In this document: positions 12,610 through 24,516 of the stretch, one piece after another
Position numbering within the stretch: the stretch's first letter is position 1
Layout of the letters: the number at the start of each line of letters is the position of its first letter
Origin: Galeruca laticollis
Lineage: Eukaryota; Arthropoda; Insecta; Coleoptera; Chrysomelidae
Reading direction: 5' to 3'
DNA: 64,000 bases
Assembly: GCA_963921935.1 (NCBI GenBank)
Contig: OY998179.1
Coordinates: 22,627,114 to 22,691,113, forward strand
Made by a program: the position numbers and the translations under genes
Notes under the pieces: generated by a model
Seen by the model: only the letters and a program-made list of their open reading frames with translations
Told to the model about the DNA's origin: nothing
Database searches by the model: none

Positions 12610-12835
12610 CTATTGCAGTATAATTACTCCTAGTTCCCAATCTTCCGGCATTTTCTCTTCTTGCCATATTCTATTAAACATGTTTGTTATCAGTTGAAGT
12701 GCTTTTTCTCCCAGGTTCTGTAGCATTTCAGTGGTGATATTGTCATGCCCAGCAGCCTTCCCTCTTTTTAGTGTTTGTATAGCATCTTTAACTCCCTCAG
12801 TTGTTATCAATTCGTTGTGCGTATTATCTTCATCT
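12610..12835 (-). pseudogene. Isolated LINE reverse-transcriptase fragment
   Basis: The frame reads GVKDAIQTLKRGKAAGHDNI, then MLQNLGEKALQLITNMFNRI and WQEEKMPEDWELGVII, the EN-RT linker and first RT block of an RTE/CFDP2-type LINE. It lies upstream of the endonuclease of the neighbouring element, which is the wrong order for one element, so it belongs to another copy. It stops abruptly near 12610 at a sequence join. Confidence 0.7.
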
Positions 12836-13036
12836 TGGATAATGATTTATTCTTCATCATTCATTTTCTACGTTCAATAATTCTTTGAAATACTCTAGGT
12901 ATTTTATTATAACTACTTATAAATACTAGAAAATATATTAGCGTGCAAAATTTTTCATAAAATATAACTTGAAAAATACTAATTAGATGTAGTGCGTGAT
13001 TTGACCTAATATTCATCTTTAAACATTATTTTTTAG

Positions 13037-15572
13037 ATCAGCAGAAACCTCTTCAAGCAACGACGGAAACAGAGTCAGGATGTTACTTAGATTCGTCGAA
13101 AATTTAGAAAAGGCAATTTACAACGCCTCAGAAGGTTGCGCAATGGCAATGCCGCCAGCAACCAAAGTCGTCAGATCGTTTTTCATCGCCAACACCAATA
13201 CGTGCCACGAATGGTTTTGCCGAATTAGAATAGTGCTAATGCACATAGCTCTACACTGTGGCGAAATAAACATAGCACTAAGAAACGGACTTTGCTTCCT
13301 TAAAGATTACGTACATTCAAACAGGACCAATTCCATAGAATTTGAAAGAGTAGCTATGATAGTTACTTTAGCTATGTTACATTTGAAAGAACCAGAAGCC
13401 TTGTACGGTTTATACAGTTGGTGTAAAATTGTAGTTGGTAAAAGATACTCATGGATGAAATGCGCCGCTGAACAATGTTCCAAAAAGTACGAAATAGCGG
13501 TTGAAGGTTATAAAAAAATTTTACACGACAAAAGTGAAGAGGGCAACAATCTCGATAGCGACATACACAATTTTATCGTTGATCAAATAATTGTGTGTTA
13601 CAAAGAGATGAGTAACTGGATTGATTTGTTCGAATGGCACACGACGCAAGACAACGTAGAAAACGGTCGAAAATATTGGTTCAACGTCACAGATTGGAAA
13701 ACTAACAAAGTACTGTTTGATGCTGAATCGAAAAATTTAGCCTTCGAAGATTTGGCTACGTGGAAAATTAACGATAAAGATACTTGGAGCATCTACGAAA
13801 ATATTTGTGCGACGGAAAGTAATTTGTATAACGTAGCTTTTAAGCTAGCAGTAAGAAACGACGAAAATTATATACCAGAAATCGATAAAATTATGAATGG
13901 CGTACAAAATAATATCGAGGATCACTTACATTTAGCACCATCCGAATTCTTACAAAACTTTTCTCTTTTACATTACGTGGTGAACGGCTTGAAACATATA
14001 GCCGAAGGTAATCTGGCACATACAGTATTTTTGGTATCAGAATCATTCGAAAACGAAATACAGAAAATCGATTCTAGTGTATTAAGAAAAATCCTTTGGT
14101 GGTCTGAATACTTCGGGAAAGTCCAAAACCAGGGCTTCAACGTATTCTGCAGTAATTTACGTTTAGACATTATCAAAAGATCACGAAAGGAGAAAAATTT
14201 CAAAATGGCCATTAACCAAATCAACAAATTCTTCAGAGACAAAGATTTAGTTGTACCCGGCGAAATGAATATCAAAAATATTGCAAGCACTTTTATACAT
14301 AAAGTAGGAGAAATAAACGTGTGGACTGTTGACGTAGCCAGAGCTGTTTTCGAAGTCATTAAATTATCTTATTCGTTCGAACAGAATCACCAACAAACTT
14401 TCAATTTATGCGCTGCATCATCTACAGCCATATCAAAATACGCCGAATTATTCGGGGTAAACGAATTGAGAAAATTGAGCAGCAAAATTTTATTAAAATT
14501 ATCCAATTGGTTACAAACGAACGATCATGTTTCGTTAACAGAAATGAACAGTCCTTTGGGAAAACTAATATTAGTTCTACCGGAAATAGGCATGGTCGAA
14601 TCTCCCAGTTCCAGTATAATTCCATTAAACGAAATCGCAATTGGAAAATTACTACAATTCAGCGTTCACCATTATGGGAGTTTGGCCAAAAGTTGGAACA
14701 ATTTCGGCACTTGGTGCTATCGTTGGGGTAAAAAAATCGTAGACCACAGCTCGGAAATAAAAAATAATTTAACCGATGAACATTGTCTCGAGATTAAAAA
14801 ATTATTACCGCCAGAAACTACTGAAGAGGATTTAACAAAAATATTTTTCATACTGTCGCAAACAAACAGGAATATAATCGACGAAGAAGATATCGATTCT
14901 AATGAAATTAAAACGTCAGAAATGATACAGTCTCAATTACAATGCGTTACAGTATTGCAGGACGCTACTGAAGACCAACTGCAAAGTTTGTTGCAAATAT
15001 GGAGAAGCACGCAGAAAAGAATTTACCATTATTACGCTCTAAGCGCCGAGGCTTACTTCAAATATTTACAGTTGGTTCTCCAATCGGAAAACTTCACAAA
15101 AAATACAGAATGCAACACAATTACAGTTACTCTAAGACTATTAAGATTGATCGTTAAGTACGCGTTGGAACTACAGAATATATTGGAAGAAGGTTTACAA
15201 ACAACACCAACTCACCCCTGGAAAGTTATAATCCCCCAATTATTTTCGAGGCTCAACCATCCCGAAAGTTATGTTCGACTTCGAGTATCCGATCTCCTTT
15301 GTCGAGTCGCTGAAGATGCTCCACACCTCATTACTTTCCCCGCCGTAGTTGGCGCTTTGGAAGGAGGATTGAAGTTCGATTTTTCCGAGATTACATTGCC
15401 GAAAGATTGTTTGTCGCAGAATAACGAATCTTGCGAAGAAAATGAAGAGGAAGACGATAATTACGATAGTGATGATAACGAGGAACCTGTCAGTAATAAC
15501 AACAGTTTGCAGATTTGTTTTAAAACTATGGTCGATACTTTGAGTAAACAAGATCCTGATACCATATCACAG
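13037..15572 (+). CDS. SMG1: SMG1 kinase, large internal exon (FAT region)
   Basis: SMG1 is the PI3K-related kinase that phosphorylates UPF1 during nonsense-mediated mRNA decay. This exon starts after a TTTTTTAG acceptor (13035-13036), is open from its first base, and ends at a CAG/GTAAGT donor after 15572, in phase 0. It gives about 845 codons. The open frame ATG at 13080 is internal, not the gene start. Diagnostic blocks include NLEKAIYNASEGCA, SWNNFGTWCYRWGKK and HPWKVIIPQLFSRLNHPE, which match the FAT region of SMG1. A strongly acidic stretch (EENEEEDDNYDSDDNEE) sits near the 3' end. There are no stops or frameshifts, so the exon looks functional. The preceding ~1200 residues must be encoded to the left. 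Confidence 0.93.
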
Positions 15573-16440
15573 GTAAGTACAATATCTATCATTTTGTTGA
15601 AAATTTTAAATTGGTACTGTTCTTGTGATGGATTTATTATTCTCATCATTATTTCTTTATTATTAATAAAAAAATAGAGTTCTGTCAGCTAATAGGATGG
15701 CTGTAGAACGTATGGCTTCTACTACTAATAAGGTCGACAAGCCCTCTATCTTCTTCCATCTTGAAGTTCTAAAAGTGAATTTTATGACTGCTTGGACAAA
15801 AGTAACCATAGATCCTCATGTAGAGTTCGGTTCAACCGTTGAGTGAAAAATTATAAAGAGACGCAGTGCTCATTTAAACTAGCCTATTCCTATTGCCGTC
15901 TCCATACATCGAGCTTGCACGGTAGTGCCACCACATGACGCTTTTATATTTATTTTATTTTAAAAAAGTCGAAGTTGGCTTAGCTTGGTGGTAGAGATTG
16001 ATTCGGATGCAGATAGCGAATTGTCCCTTTTTTTGCCACATCAAAAATGCACTTTCACTCTCAAATAATTTGCGAAAAATATAAAAACCCTATTATACGA
16101 AACTGGTCACAGCTCTCTTTTTAAATGAATGACGAAGTCAAATACTTTTTTGATGATTCACAGGCCTGCAAAAAAATTGTTTTAGTTTTGATAACTGATT
16201 ATTGGGTAGTTTTTAATGTTATTTCAGAAATAATATTGTTTTTTTTTCTATCACGTAAGGTTTGTCTACAAAATGAGGTGAAACATTTAGCGAAAATCAT
16301 TAAATTGACATATTGTACATTCCGGTGTAGACTATTGAGCTGTTTGGACGTGTTGTGACTGAGCTCTTGAATCCACTGGTGATCAATCAGTATAAATAAA
16401 GTTATTTACCTAGATTCTGTTAGTGTTACCTTACTGTAAG
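15573..16440 (+). other. Start of 15-kb SMG1 intron, no element recognised
   Basis: The donor GTAAGT opens the intron that ends at 30605. No motif-bearing open frame was recognised here; weak open frames at 16125-16358 carry nothing familiar. A short block near 15690-15860 has some coding-like composition but no identifiable domain. Confidence 0.5.
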
Positions 16441-16462
16441 TACCTCTTTTTTTTACCTGTTT

Positions 16463-17643
16463 GTGGGTCAACCAATTAATCCAAAATATATTGTCTCCGG
16501 CAGTGAAAGCACTGGTAAGGTTCATGCAAATAATAACAATGATAAAGTTAATAAACATAGACGTTTACCTATAGATATTTCAAATAGTTTCAGGAACTGC
16601 GATACAGGGCCGTACCATATTTTTGTTGAACATTCTGAATTAAATATTGGTCGCTTGCTTCCAATGAAATTAGGAGAAAAGTTAGTTAATCTCAGGAAAT
16701 ACGAGAAGTTTATCTCTGAAATCAGTACTGTCGGGAGGAATCGCATAAAAATATAATTAACGTCAGGTAGTATCGCTAATAAATTGGTAGAAGATGCGTT
16801 TTTTAAGAAAAATAATCTAATTGCTTATATCCAAGTCATTTAACGGAGAAACGTAGTATAGTACGTTATGTTGATACATCTCTGGGTGAAGACACTCTCA
16901 TGAAAATCATTAACTCGCATGTTCCCATTAAAAAGGTTCAACGTATGAACAGATTAATTCAAAAAGAGGATACCTCGGTACGTGTTCCGCGTCAAATGAT
17001 CGTAGTTACATTTGTAGGGAAAGTTATCCCTCAATATATTGTTATTAATAAAGTTAGATGTCTACGTCAATCCTGTCATGCAATGCTTCCGTTGTTTGCG
17101 ATATGGGCATTCTGCATCACAGTGCAAAGGTAAAACGAAGTGTAGAAAATGTGGGTCTGAGTGAGAATCTGATTGCCCTTCTTGTGATATGTTTTGTATT
17201 TATTGTTAAAATAACAACCACAATTCCACTTTTAAGAATGTCCCGAGTGCAGAAAACAGGCTAAGACTAAAGAAGCCATGGGTAATCTTAATATTTCCTT
17301 TAAGGAAGCCGAAAAAATCATTAATAATCCTGGCTACTCTAGTATTATACAAAAAAATAGGTTTGCACCATTAACCGACTTTGATACTGAATTTCCTCCC
17401 TTAAGAATGCCGTCCTCTCAACCAATCCTCAAAACCTCATCTGTGGAAACAAATCATTTCTCACTTAGCCAACCTTCCACTTCCTCCAGACCCCTTACCA
17501 AAAAAAGGAAAACTAGTAATACCTCGCTTAGTTCTCCACCAATTCATGGAGAATTTAAAACTAGTTTCTGTGCCGGTCCTGTTTTTCAATTCGGTAGCAA
17601 GAAATGTGATAATGAGTTCGAAATATTTATGAATCAACTTTAA
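16463..17643 (+). pseudogene. gag-like ORF1 of the intronic LINE (broken)
   Basis: The first part (to 16756) contains FRNCDTGPYHIFVEHSELNI and KLVNLRKYEKFISEI. After a frameshift the RNA-binding region continues near 16850-17140. Zinc knuckles are visible around 17070-17200 (CLRYGHSASQCKGKTKCRKC). A Ser/Pro-rich tail follows at 17278-17643, ending in a stop at 17641. Frame changes near 16756, 17060 and 17160 and a stop near 17160 make it non-functional. Confidence 0.75.
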
Positions 17644-18105
17644 AAAAACTAGTTCAACAATATTTAAACGAACCTGCCGTCAAGCGGGTCTAATTTTATC
17701 GAAATTGAATTTGAGAATGGATGTAAAAATATTGTTGAAAATATTTTTTCAACTAAGAGATAAAAAAAACCTAAATGTCTAATAATAATTACTTAAAAAT
17801 TATTCAATGGAACGCAAGATCTTTAAGATCTAAAAAACATTCTCTCTATGAAATATTTAACCCGAGAACGCTCGCGCCTGAAAAGTTACGTTGATGCTCG
17901 CGGCTGGTCGTTTTGACCGACTAGGAAATTCTTAAATATGTCAGTATTTGTGTTGTTTATTAAAAGTATTGAGCTATTGATATACTTTTTATAGAAACTT
18001 TATTGGCTATAAACATAAAGTAGGTATGTTTTTGAGCAAAAATGAAAATGAAAAACTCTCAATGCAATAAAAAAAACAAAGTGATATTCTTAACAAAAAA
18101 AGGTG

Positions 18106-19945
18106 CTAATTTTCTTCGTTTCCTACGCACCTTACACAAATATATACCCCGTGTTCCTTGCAAACGTATCTTGAACAAGTTTGACAGGTTGTGGTGGTTT
18201 TCCTATTTTTCTTTGAGCTAAAATATCCACATCTTCCCACAACACTATCAGCTCTTGTGGTTGGCTGCACAGGAATTCTAAGTACGTTGTGAATACTGGT
18301 TCGAATATTCAAAGGTATATCCATTGTCAACCATCTGTGTACATGCTCAGAACATAACTCCGTGGCAAGGCTCCTCAAAAATTCACGTCTCTTCTTGATT
18401 TTCTTTGCTTTGGTGTTGAACTCATAAATGATCTGGCTGTTGATTCCGCCAATATTCATCTCACAGAAGAAAATTGTTAGTGGCCACCTAGCAGTTTTTC
18501 GCGAAACTGAATTACTGCCTTTCATCTCATCGACTTTATCTACACCACCCTTGGTTTTATTATAATACAATATAATTTTTGGTTTTCTGTTCACAGATTC
18601 CTCAACCTCACCCTGATGATGCATCGTCGATATAAAAGCAACCGTCTTACCTTTTTTAGGTACATAGGAAAGCAGAGTTATGTTCTTTGTAAATCCAAAA
18701 ATTGTGCTTTTCACTTCCCTTTGTTTAGAATTGACGAATTCTTTTGGAGGCTCCCTTTTATTTCTTCTGATAGTTCCGACAATTGTTAATTTTTCCTTTA
18801 GTAAGTCTTGAGCCAGGTCAATAGAAGTAAACCAATTGTCCATGGTTATATTGCGCCCTGATCCCAGAATAGGGCCAACAAGCCGCTTGACAACGTTGGC
18901 AGGACTATTATTTAGCAAGAAAGGACCCTCTGCCTGTTTCCCAGCATAAATTTCCATATTATAAGTATAATAGGAACATGAGTCCGCTAGAGAAAAAATT
19001 TTAATGCAATATCGGGCAGGTTTATTTTTTATGTATTGCCGGAAACCGCAATGTCCTCGAAAACCTTCCAGCATTTCGTCTATTGTAGTATCTGCTCCAA
19101 TAGTGTAATTTTCTTGCCATCTTTTTACAAATCCCTTAAACGAATGCCTAATGGGAGCTAACTTATCTGCTGTTTTTCGAGCTTCTCGGTTATGTATATT
19201 GTCGAACCGCATATAGTGCATTATAAACTGAAACCTAGACAAAGTCATAACACATCGGAAGTATTCTATTCCGGTGCCATCGGTGGCCCATAAATCCGAA
19301 AGATTTAGGTGTGAAGCACGTGAAACGCCGGCCAAATACAACAATCCCATAAATGCTCCTACTTCAATAGCGTCTGTATCTCTGGCATCTCTTTCCCGTG
19401 TATAGTTAGCACGAACGGACTGAATTTTTATATTTGTACATACCACTATTTCTTCTATAACTTCATCAGGGAAAAATAACTTCCAAGAGGTTAGTGGTGT
19501 TACAGCAAATTTCGATTTGTTTGTGGGACCTTCCCGAAATCTTACAATATTCGCTGGTTTTACTTTTGCGACACGGCTTATCGGAGGATATTTACACCAC
19601 AACATCCCAGATTTTCCCACATAATTCTCAAGGCGTTCAGACAAAGGCACATCGTCGTATGACTCATCATCACTATCATTCTGATCAGGATCTGACTGCT
19701 CCGAGTTCGTATCATGGTCGCTTTCTTCTAGAATATCTTCTTCGGAGGCGTTCAGACAAAGGCATATCGTCGTATGACTCATCATCATCACTATCATTCT
19801 GATCAGGATCTGACTGCTCCGAGTTCGTATCATGGTCGCTTTCTTCTAGAATATCTTCTTCGGGGTCCGAATCACCTCTATCTTCGTCTGTTTCTATTTC
19901 CTTATACAATCTTTGTGAACGTTCGATTTCTTTTTCATGATCCAT
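18106..19945 (-). pseudogene. piggyBac transposase with a frame-breaking tandem duplication
   Basis: The natural start is the ATG at 19945 (MDHEKEIERSQRLYKEIETD), followed by an acidic region. The main body (to 18106) is uninterrupted and has the DDE_Tnp_1_7 fold of piggyBac: VGAFMGLLYLAGVSRASH, ADTTIDEMLEGFRGHCGFRQ (Asp), GSGRNITMDNWFTSI (Asp), KGGVDKVDEM (Asp) and a C-terminal Cys-rich finger (TCQTCSRYVCKEH). A 115/118-base tandem duplication (19631-19745 and 19746-19863) changes the frame near the N-terminus. Without it the protein would be about 575 residues, normal for the family. Confidence 0.9.
19631..19863. repeat. Two-copy tandem duplication inside the piggyBac transposase
   Basis: The units 19631-19745 (115 bases) and 19746-19863 (118 bases) are nearly identical; the second has one extra CAT. 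Both encode the acidic stretch EEDILEESDHDTNSEQSD. Because 115 is not a multiple of three, the duplication breaks the frame. The near identity of the units argues that it is recent. Confidence 0.9.
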
Positions 19946-20470
19946 TCTACAAAATAAATAGATTTCTATAATATGTTATCTGCTATTATCTATTTGATTT
20001 TGCCACATTTATTTGATTATAACCCCCAATTTCCCTGTAAACAATTAATAATTTGGTACAAACCTTAAAATGCTCGCGCGTCGGTTAAAACGACCAATTA
20101 TCAGTTTTCAGCTTCTAGCAACACTCTCTAACAAAACCCAAAAGTAGACTGGCCCGCCGGTTCGACTTAGGAAGACTCCAAAGCGCGTCGTAAAATGGCG
20201 GCCTAAATAAATGTGGGAGGGGGAAAAACACATCCTTGGCGGCAAATCGACCAGGAGCGTTCTCGGGTTAAAGAAAAAAAAATTTATATTGGTATTTTCG
20301 CTGAAACTTAAATTCGCTAAATTTAATAGTGTATCTGTCAGTCGAAATAATGGTTATGGGGGGTAGTAGCTATCTTCATTTCCAACAAAATTAAGTACGA
20401 AATCATACAATTTATTACTAATTTTAACAGTAAAATTGAAGTTTGTGGTATCAATGTTATCATTAATAAT

Positions 20471-21320
20471 AATAAAAATAGGTAAAAAAACTTTTTAAGT
20501 TAAACGGTTTTATGTTAAACATACATTGCAATGTTTAAGATAAATGTACTAAAAACCAAAAAATAATAAAATAGATACAGTCGTGGGAATTATAAACATA
20601 TGCATAGACTAGACTAAAATAAAACCGTGGGGCACGTCAATCGTCTACAATCGTTGATTAAAATTTTTGTTTTGTAATGTTACACTATAATTAGGCAGTT
20701 GTTCAACCGACAACGATGGACGTGTGATAAGTAGGGCTAGAATGTGGAAAGAAGCTAGCAAGCTCGATTATAAGCGAGTTTTAGGGTTTCATAGTGGTGA
20801 GCCAGTACTACTTTTATCATATGTTTTGTCGATAAAAGACAAACTACGAGCAGTGAAACGATTCCTCGCCAGCCAGCAGTGTGAATGTCCAACGATAAAC
20901 TAGTTGAAACATCTCTTTTATTTACATGGAGTGTATAACTATTGGAATTTCCATGAGCAAGAAAATAGTAAGTAATTTCCTCACCGTCTGCGGGCCAACT
21001 GCCTAACGACGAATTAAACGATTCTTCTATCGCACATTAAGTCGATAATTTGTAGACAATTGACGTGCCCCACGGTTTTATTTTAGTCTAGTCTATGCAT
21101 ATGTTTATAATTCCCACGACTGTATCTATTTTATTATTTTTTAGTTTTTAGTACATTTATTTTAAACATTGCAATGTATGTTTAACATAAAACCGTTTAA
21201 CTTAAAAAGTTTTTTTACCTATTTTTATTTTTTGGTTTTTAGTACATTTATCTTAAACATTGCAATGTATGTTTAACATAACACCGTTTAACTTAAAAAG
21301 TTTTTTTACCTATTTTTATT
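20471..21320. repeat. Inverted-repeat module with 180-base arms
   Basis: The arm 20471-20651 (AATAAAAATAGGTAAAAAAAC onward to GGCACGTCAATCGTCTACAA) is repeated in reverse at 21051-21229. About 400 bases of unrecognised sequence lie between them. A second, partial copy of the right arm follows directly at about 21231-21320. The block interrupts the LINE endonuclease and seems to be one end of a composite repeat that includes the 118-base array. No transposase was seen. Confidence 0.75.
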
Positions 21321-21322
21321 TG

Positions 21323-21870
21323 TTGATACCCATATTGGTGGGATTGATAAAAAATTGTTATCAGCCATTTGGTAGCGGCGGCCATCTTAGATTTCAATTT
21401 TGCATAGTAAATTGTATTCTACTTGTTGAGACCTTTCATTTGATACCCATGTTGATGGGATTGATAAAACCTACGTTATCCGCCATTTTGTAGAGGCCGT
21501 TATCTTGGATTTTAATTTTATATAGTATATTGTATTCTACTGGTTGAGCACTTTCATTTGATACCCATATTGATGGGATTGATAAAACCTACGTTATCCG
21601 CCATTTTGTAGCGGCCGCCATCTTGTATTTAAATTTTTTATAGTATATTGTATTCTGCTTGTTGAGCCCTTTCATTTGGTACCCATGTTGATGGGATTGA
21701 TAAAACCTACGTTATCCGCCATTTTGTAGCGGCCGCCATCTTGGATTTCAATTTTTTATAGTATATTGTATTCTGCTTGTTGAGCCCTTTCATTTGATAC
21801 CCATATTGATGGGATTAATAAAACATAAATTATCCGCCATTTTGTAGCGGCGGCCATCTTGAATTTATAA
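21323..21870. repeat. Five-copy tandem array, ~118-base unit
   Basis: Each unit contains GATACCCATATTGATGGGAT, then TTATCCGCCATTTTGTAGCG and CGGCCATCTTG. Unit starts at 21325, 21442, 21560, 21679 and 21796 give periods of 117, 118, 119 and 117. The last units are more alike than the first. After the array, sequence near 22015-22041 (TAAAACCGTTTAAAAAGTT) echoes the terminus of the inverted-repeat module in reverse, so the array may be internal to one element. Confidence 0.9.
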
Positions 21871-22606
21871 TGATAATGAATAAACATAATTGTATTGTCA
21901 CCAAAATCCAAAGTGTATACAAAATTTCAGATTAATCGGTTGACAGGAAGAGGGTGAAATTTGAATTACTAAATTTGACCCAAGAATAAATAATAAATAA
22001 AACAAACGGGGTGAGCTAAATAAAACCGTTTAAAAAGTTATAGTTAGCCTTTATAGGCCTTCAGATGTTAAAGTAACTGCTCGAGACTATGTATATATTT
22101 TTAACCAGATCAAAAATGATTGTATAATAGGTGGGGACTTTAATGCTCATCACTGTATGTGGGGATCTCCTGTTTGCTCAAAAGATGGATTGTTTCTAGT
22201 AGATGCCTTAGACTATTTTTCTAACCTCTCTATTGTAAACGATGGTTCGGATACCAGAGTTACCCGCCCGGGCAATCCAAGTCTGCTGTAGATGTCACAA
22301 TTTTATCTTCTAAACTGTTCTGCATTTAGCTGGGTAGTTTCCCCATATACATATGGATCGGACCACTATTTAATAAGGATTAAATTGAATGATTTTCAAA
22401 TAGGTGACACTCTCATTACACCACTCTGTAAATGGTCTATGAAACAGGCCAATTGGCCCCTATTTAAACTGGAAATTGAAAAGTCATTCTCCATTTTACC
22501 AAAGTTTAGCGACACTAACTCAATGTGCAATTTTTTTAATTATCAAATCACCCTTGCAGCCAACAAAGCATGCAAAATCTTACAATCGTTTTATACCAAA
22601 AACCCT

Positions 22607-22858
22607 GCTGATGAAACGGCTGAACATATATTATGCCATTGCGGAGTACTTGTTCGCCAACGCCATAGGCACCTGGAACGGTTGTTCTTGAGACCTGACC
22701 AGGTAACAAAAAATAGCTCTCAATCGGATAATAGGCTTCCTTAGAAGCCTTGATCTTTGGGACAAAAAATAGATGAAGGGTATACACAAAAGATCTTCTC
22801 AGGTCGCAGTGTGAAAAGGCCAGCTATTGGCCAATCGACCCCTTTGTAATTTACAATC
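22607..22858 (+). mobile_element. 5'-truncated LINE fragment with 13-base target duplication
   Basis: TACCAAAAACCCT occurs at 22594-22606 and again at 22859-22871 and brackets 252 bases that interrupt the host LINE. The insert starts in a coding tail (DETAEHILCHCGVLVRQRH), typical of the Cys/His-rich end after RNase H in R1/I-type LINEs, and ends in non-coding sequence. This fits a heavily 5'-truncated insertion. Confidence 0.75.
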
Positions 22859-23447
22859 TACCAAAAACCCTCAAACCCCCTCTTGGTGTGATGACGAATG
22901 CCTTCTGTTATCTAATTCTAGAAGAGATGCTTGTAAAAATTATAGAACTAATACGACCCTTTCCAATTTTATTGAATATCAAAGAACAAATACCATCTGT
23001 AAACAAACATTTAAAAAAAAAGCAAAGAAAAACTGGGCAGAATTTTGTTCAAACTTAAACAGACAGACAAATCCTACAAATATTTGGAAAAGAATCAATA
23101 AAACTCAACAAAATCAAAATATGTATGTCCATGATGAAACGGTGTTAGATTCGTTCGATAAAATAGCTCCTAATTATCTAACTCCTGAAATTAGTCAACC
23201 TGCTATAGACAATGAACCTCACTTCTTGTTGTCCCCCATCACTGTCATGGAAATAGCAGCCAATATTAACACTTCTAAAAAATCTGCTCCTGGCATAAGT
23301 GGAATCAATTATGTTATGTTGGCCCACTTGCCTGGAGTTGCTCTGGATTTTCTTTGCAGGATCTTTAATAATATTTTAATAAAGGGAGATAACTGTGACT
23401 CCCTAAAACAATGTTTGATAATCCCTGTCCCTAAAACTAATGCTTTT
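22859..23447 (+). pseudogene. EN-RT linker and start of reverse transcriptase (truncated)
   Basis: The frame reads TPSWCDDECLLLSNSRRDAC, then AKKNWAEFCSNLNR, IWKRINKTQQNQN, TSKKSAPGISGINYVML (the KSAPGxD motif that opens RT) and CLIIPVPKTN. It then runs into unrelated sequence. This is the usual region between endonuclease and reverse transcriptase in Jockey and I elements. The RT palm is missing because the neighbouring gypsy fragment replaces it. Confidence 0.8.
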
Positions 23448-24516
23448 AAACTCTGCTTCATGAACCTCTGTCCAATCCCAGACTATATTTTGTTTCATTA
23501 AGTTTCTTAAATTAGTTGTTAATCCTGAAAGATTAGGTATAAATTTAGACACGTAAGTGACCATCCCTAAAAATCTGGAGAGTTCTTTGTTATTATTTGG
23601 TATTTTAATTTGCCTAATTGCCTCTATTTTATCCTGATCTGGCTGTACCCCTTTTTCACATTGAATTGAAATACATTTGTTCTTATTGAATTTAACACCG
23701 TTCTCAACTGAAACTTTTAGAACCTTTTTTAAAATTTCTTCATGTTCTTCTAAGCTTTTTGCAAAAATTAAACAATCATCAATGTAAACTCTAACCCCTG
23801 GTATATCCCTAAAAAATTCAGTAAATGTTCTATGAAATATTTCTGGTGCACAAGCCAAACCAAAAGGTAGTCGCAAAAACCTAAACCGACCATAAGGAGT
23901 TGCAAATGCTGTTAACTTTGATGCAGACTCTGATAACTTTATTTGCCAAAAACCCTTGTTTGCATCTAAAATTGAAAAAACTTTTGAACCTGCTAAATCC
24001 AGTGATTTCATCAATTGAGGGTAGTTCATAATATTCCCGCACAATTGACTCATTAAGATTTTGTGGTTCCAGACAAATTCTAATATCTGGTTTCTTAACC
24101 AATACTATTGGGTTTACAAATTCTGTTGGCTCAGTAATACTTTCAATTATTTTATCATTTTGCATATGCATTAGTTCATTTTTTAATTTATCCATTAATG
24201 CAAAAGATACTCTACGACAAGGTACAATTTTCGAAATATAATATTTTTTTAATTTGAAGTCTACAGGACTTATTTTTATTTTTTCTATTCCACTGAATAA
24301 TTTATTATTTTGTAAAATTAGGTAATTTTCTTTGACTATTTCTATTTTAAAAACATTTCTAGTTATCATGTTCAAACGTTGAACACTTTTAATGCCCGGG
24401 ATGGGTGCTGAGTTATTATCAGTTTTTATAATAATAAAATTTAAGGTGAACTCCCGATCACTCCAGATAACTCTCAAATCATAAGCCCCTTTAGTTTCTA
24501 ACTTCTTACCCCCCAT
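23447..24516 (-). pseudogene. Reverse transcriptase of the gypsy element (truncated)
   Basis: The first frame (24516 to about 24040) covers the protease end and RT start (VPCRRVSFALMDKLKNEL, IVLVKKPDIRICLEPQNLNE). After a frameshift the second frame (to 23447) has FSILDANKGFWQIKL (first catalytic Asp), FGLACAPEIFHRTF, VRVYIDDCLIFAKS (YIDD active site), SRFLGMVTYVSKFIP (connection) and VWDWTEVHEAEF, where it stops at the join with the plus-strand LINE. RNase H is not present. Confidence 0.9.

Larger units (their letters stand above)
17861..20267 (-). mobile_element. piggyBac-type transposon inserted at TTAA
   Basis: The 2407-base element begins CCCGAGAACGCTC and ends GAGCGTTCTCGGG, 13-base inverted termini. 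TTAA flanks both sides (17857-17860 and 20268-20271), the fixed target of piggyBac. The insertion splits the LINE endonuclease frame exactly at that TTAA, and the frame reads on after removing it. The transposase lies on the minus strand. It is one of the best preserved elements here. Confidence 0.95.
17777..22590 (+). pseudogene. Endonuclease of the intronic LINE, split by two insertions
   Basis: ORF2 begins at 17777 (MSNNNYLKIIQWNARSLRSK), the standard N-terminus of the endonuclease. It breaks at the TTAA used by piggyBac (17857-17860), resumes after 20271 (YIGIFAET), breaks again near 20480, and resumes near 22046 (VSLYRPSDVKV). The metal-binding motif CIIGGDFNAHH lies near 22115-22150 and the catalytic GSDHYLI near 22356-22378. 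Point stops are also present. Confidence 0.8.
16440..23447 (+). mobile_element. Jockey/I-like LINE in the SMG1 intron, carrying three insertions
   Basis: One plus-strand LINE can be followed through its interruptions: gag (16463-17643), endonuclease start (17777-17860), piggyBac (17861-20267), more endonuclease (20268 to about 20480), an inverted-repeat/tandem-repeat block (to about 22045), endonuclease end (to about 22600), a LINE 3' fragment (22607-22858), then the EN-RT linker and first RT motifs to 23447. There it is cut off at a minus-strand gypsy element. The RT core is missing. Confidence 0.8.

Noticed and set aside
13973..14359. Minus-strand open frame of 128 codons
   Set aside because: It lies entirely within the SMG1 exon on the opposite strand and has no motif; a shadow of the real frame.
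15240..15649. Overlapping minus-strand frames
   Set aside because: Antisense shadows of the SMG1 exon and its acidic-repeat sequence.
15960..16060. tRNA-like stretch (GGCTTAGCTTGGTGGTAGAG)
   Set aside because: Resembles a D-arm but no T-arm GGTTCGA motif or acceptor pairing follows.
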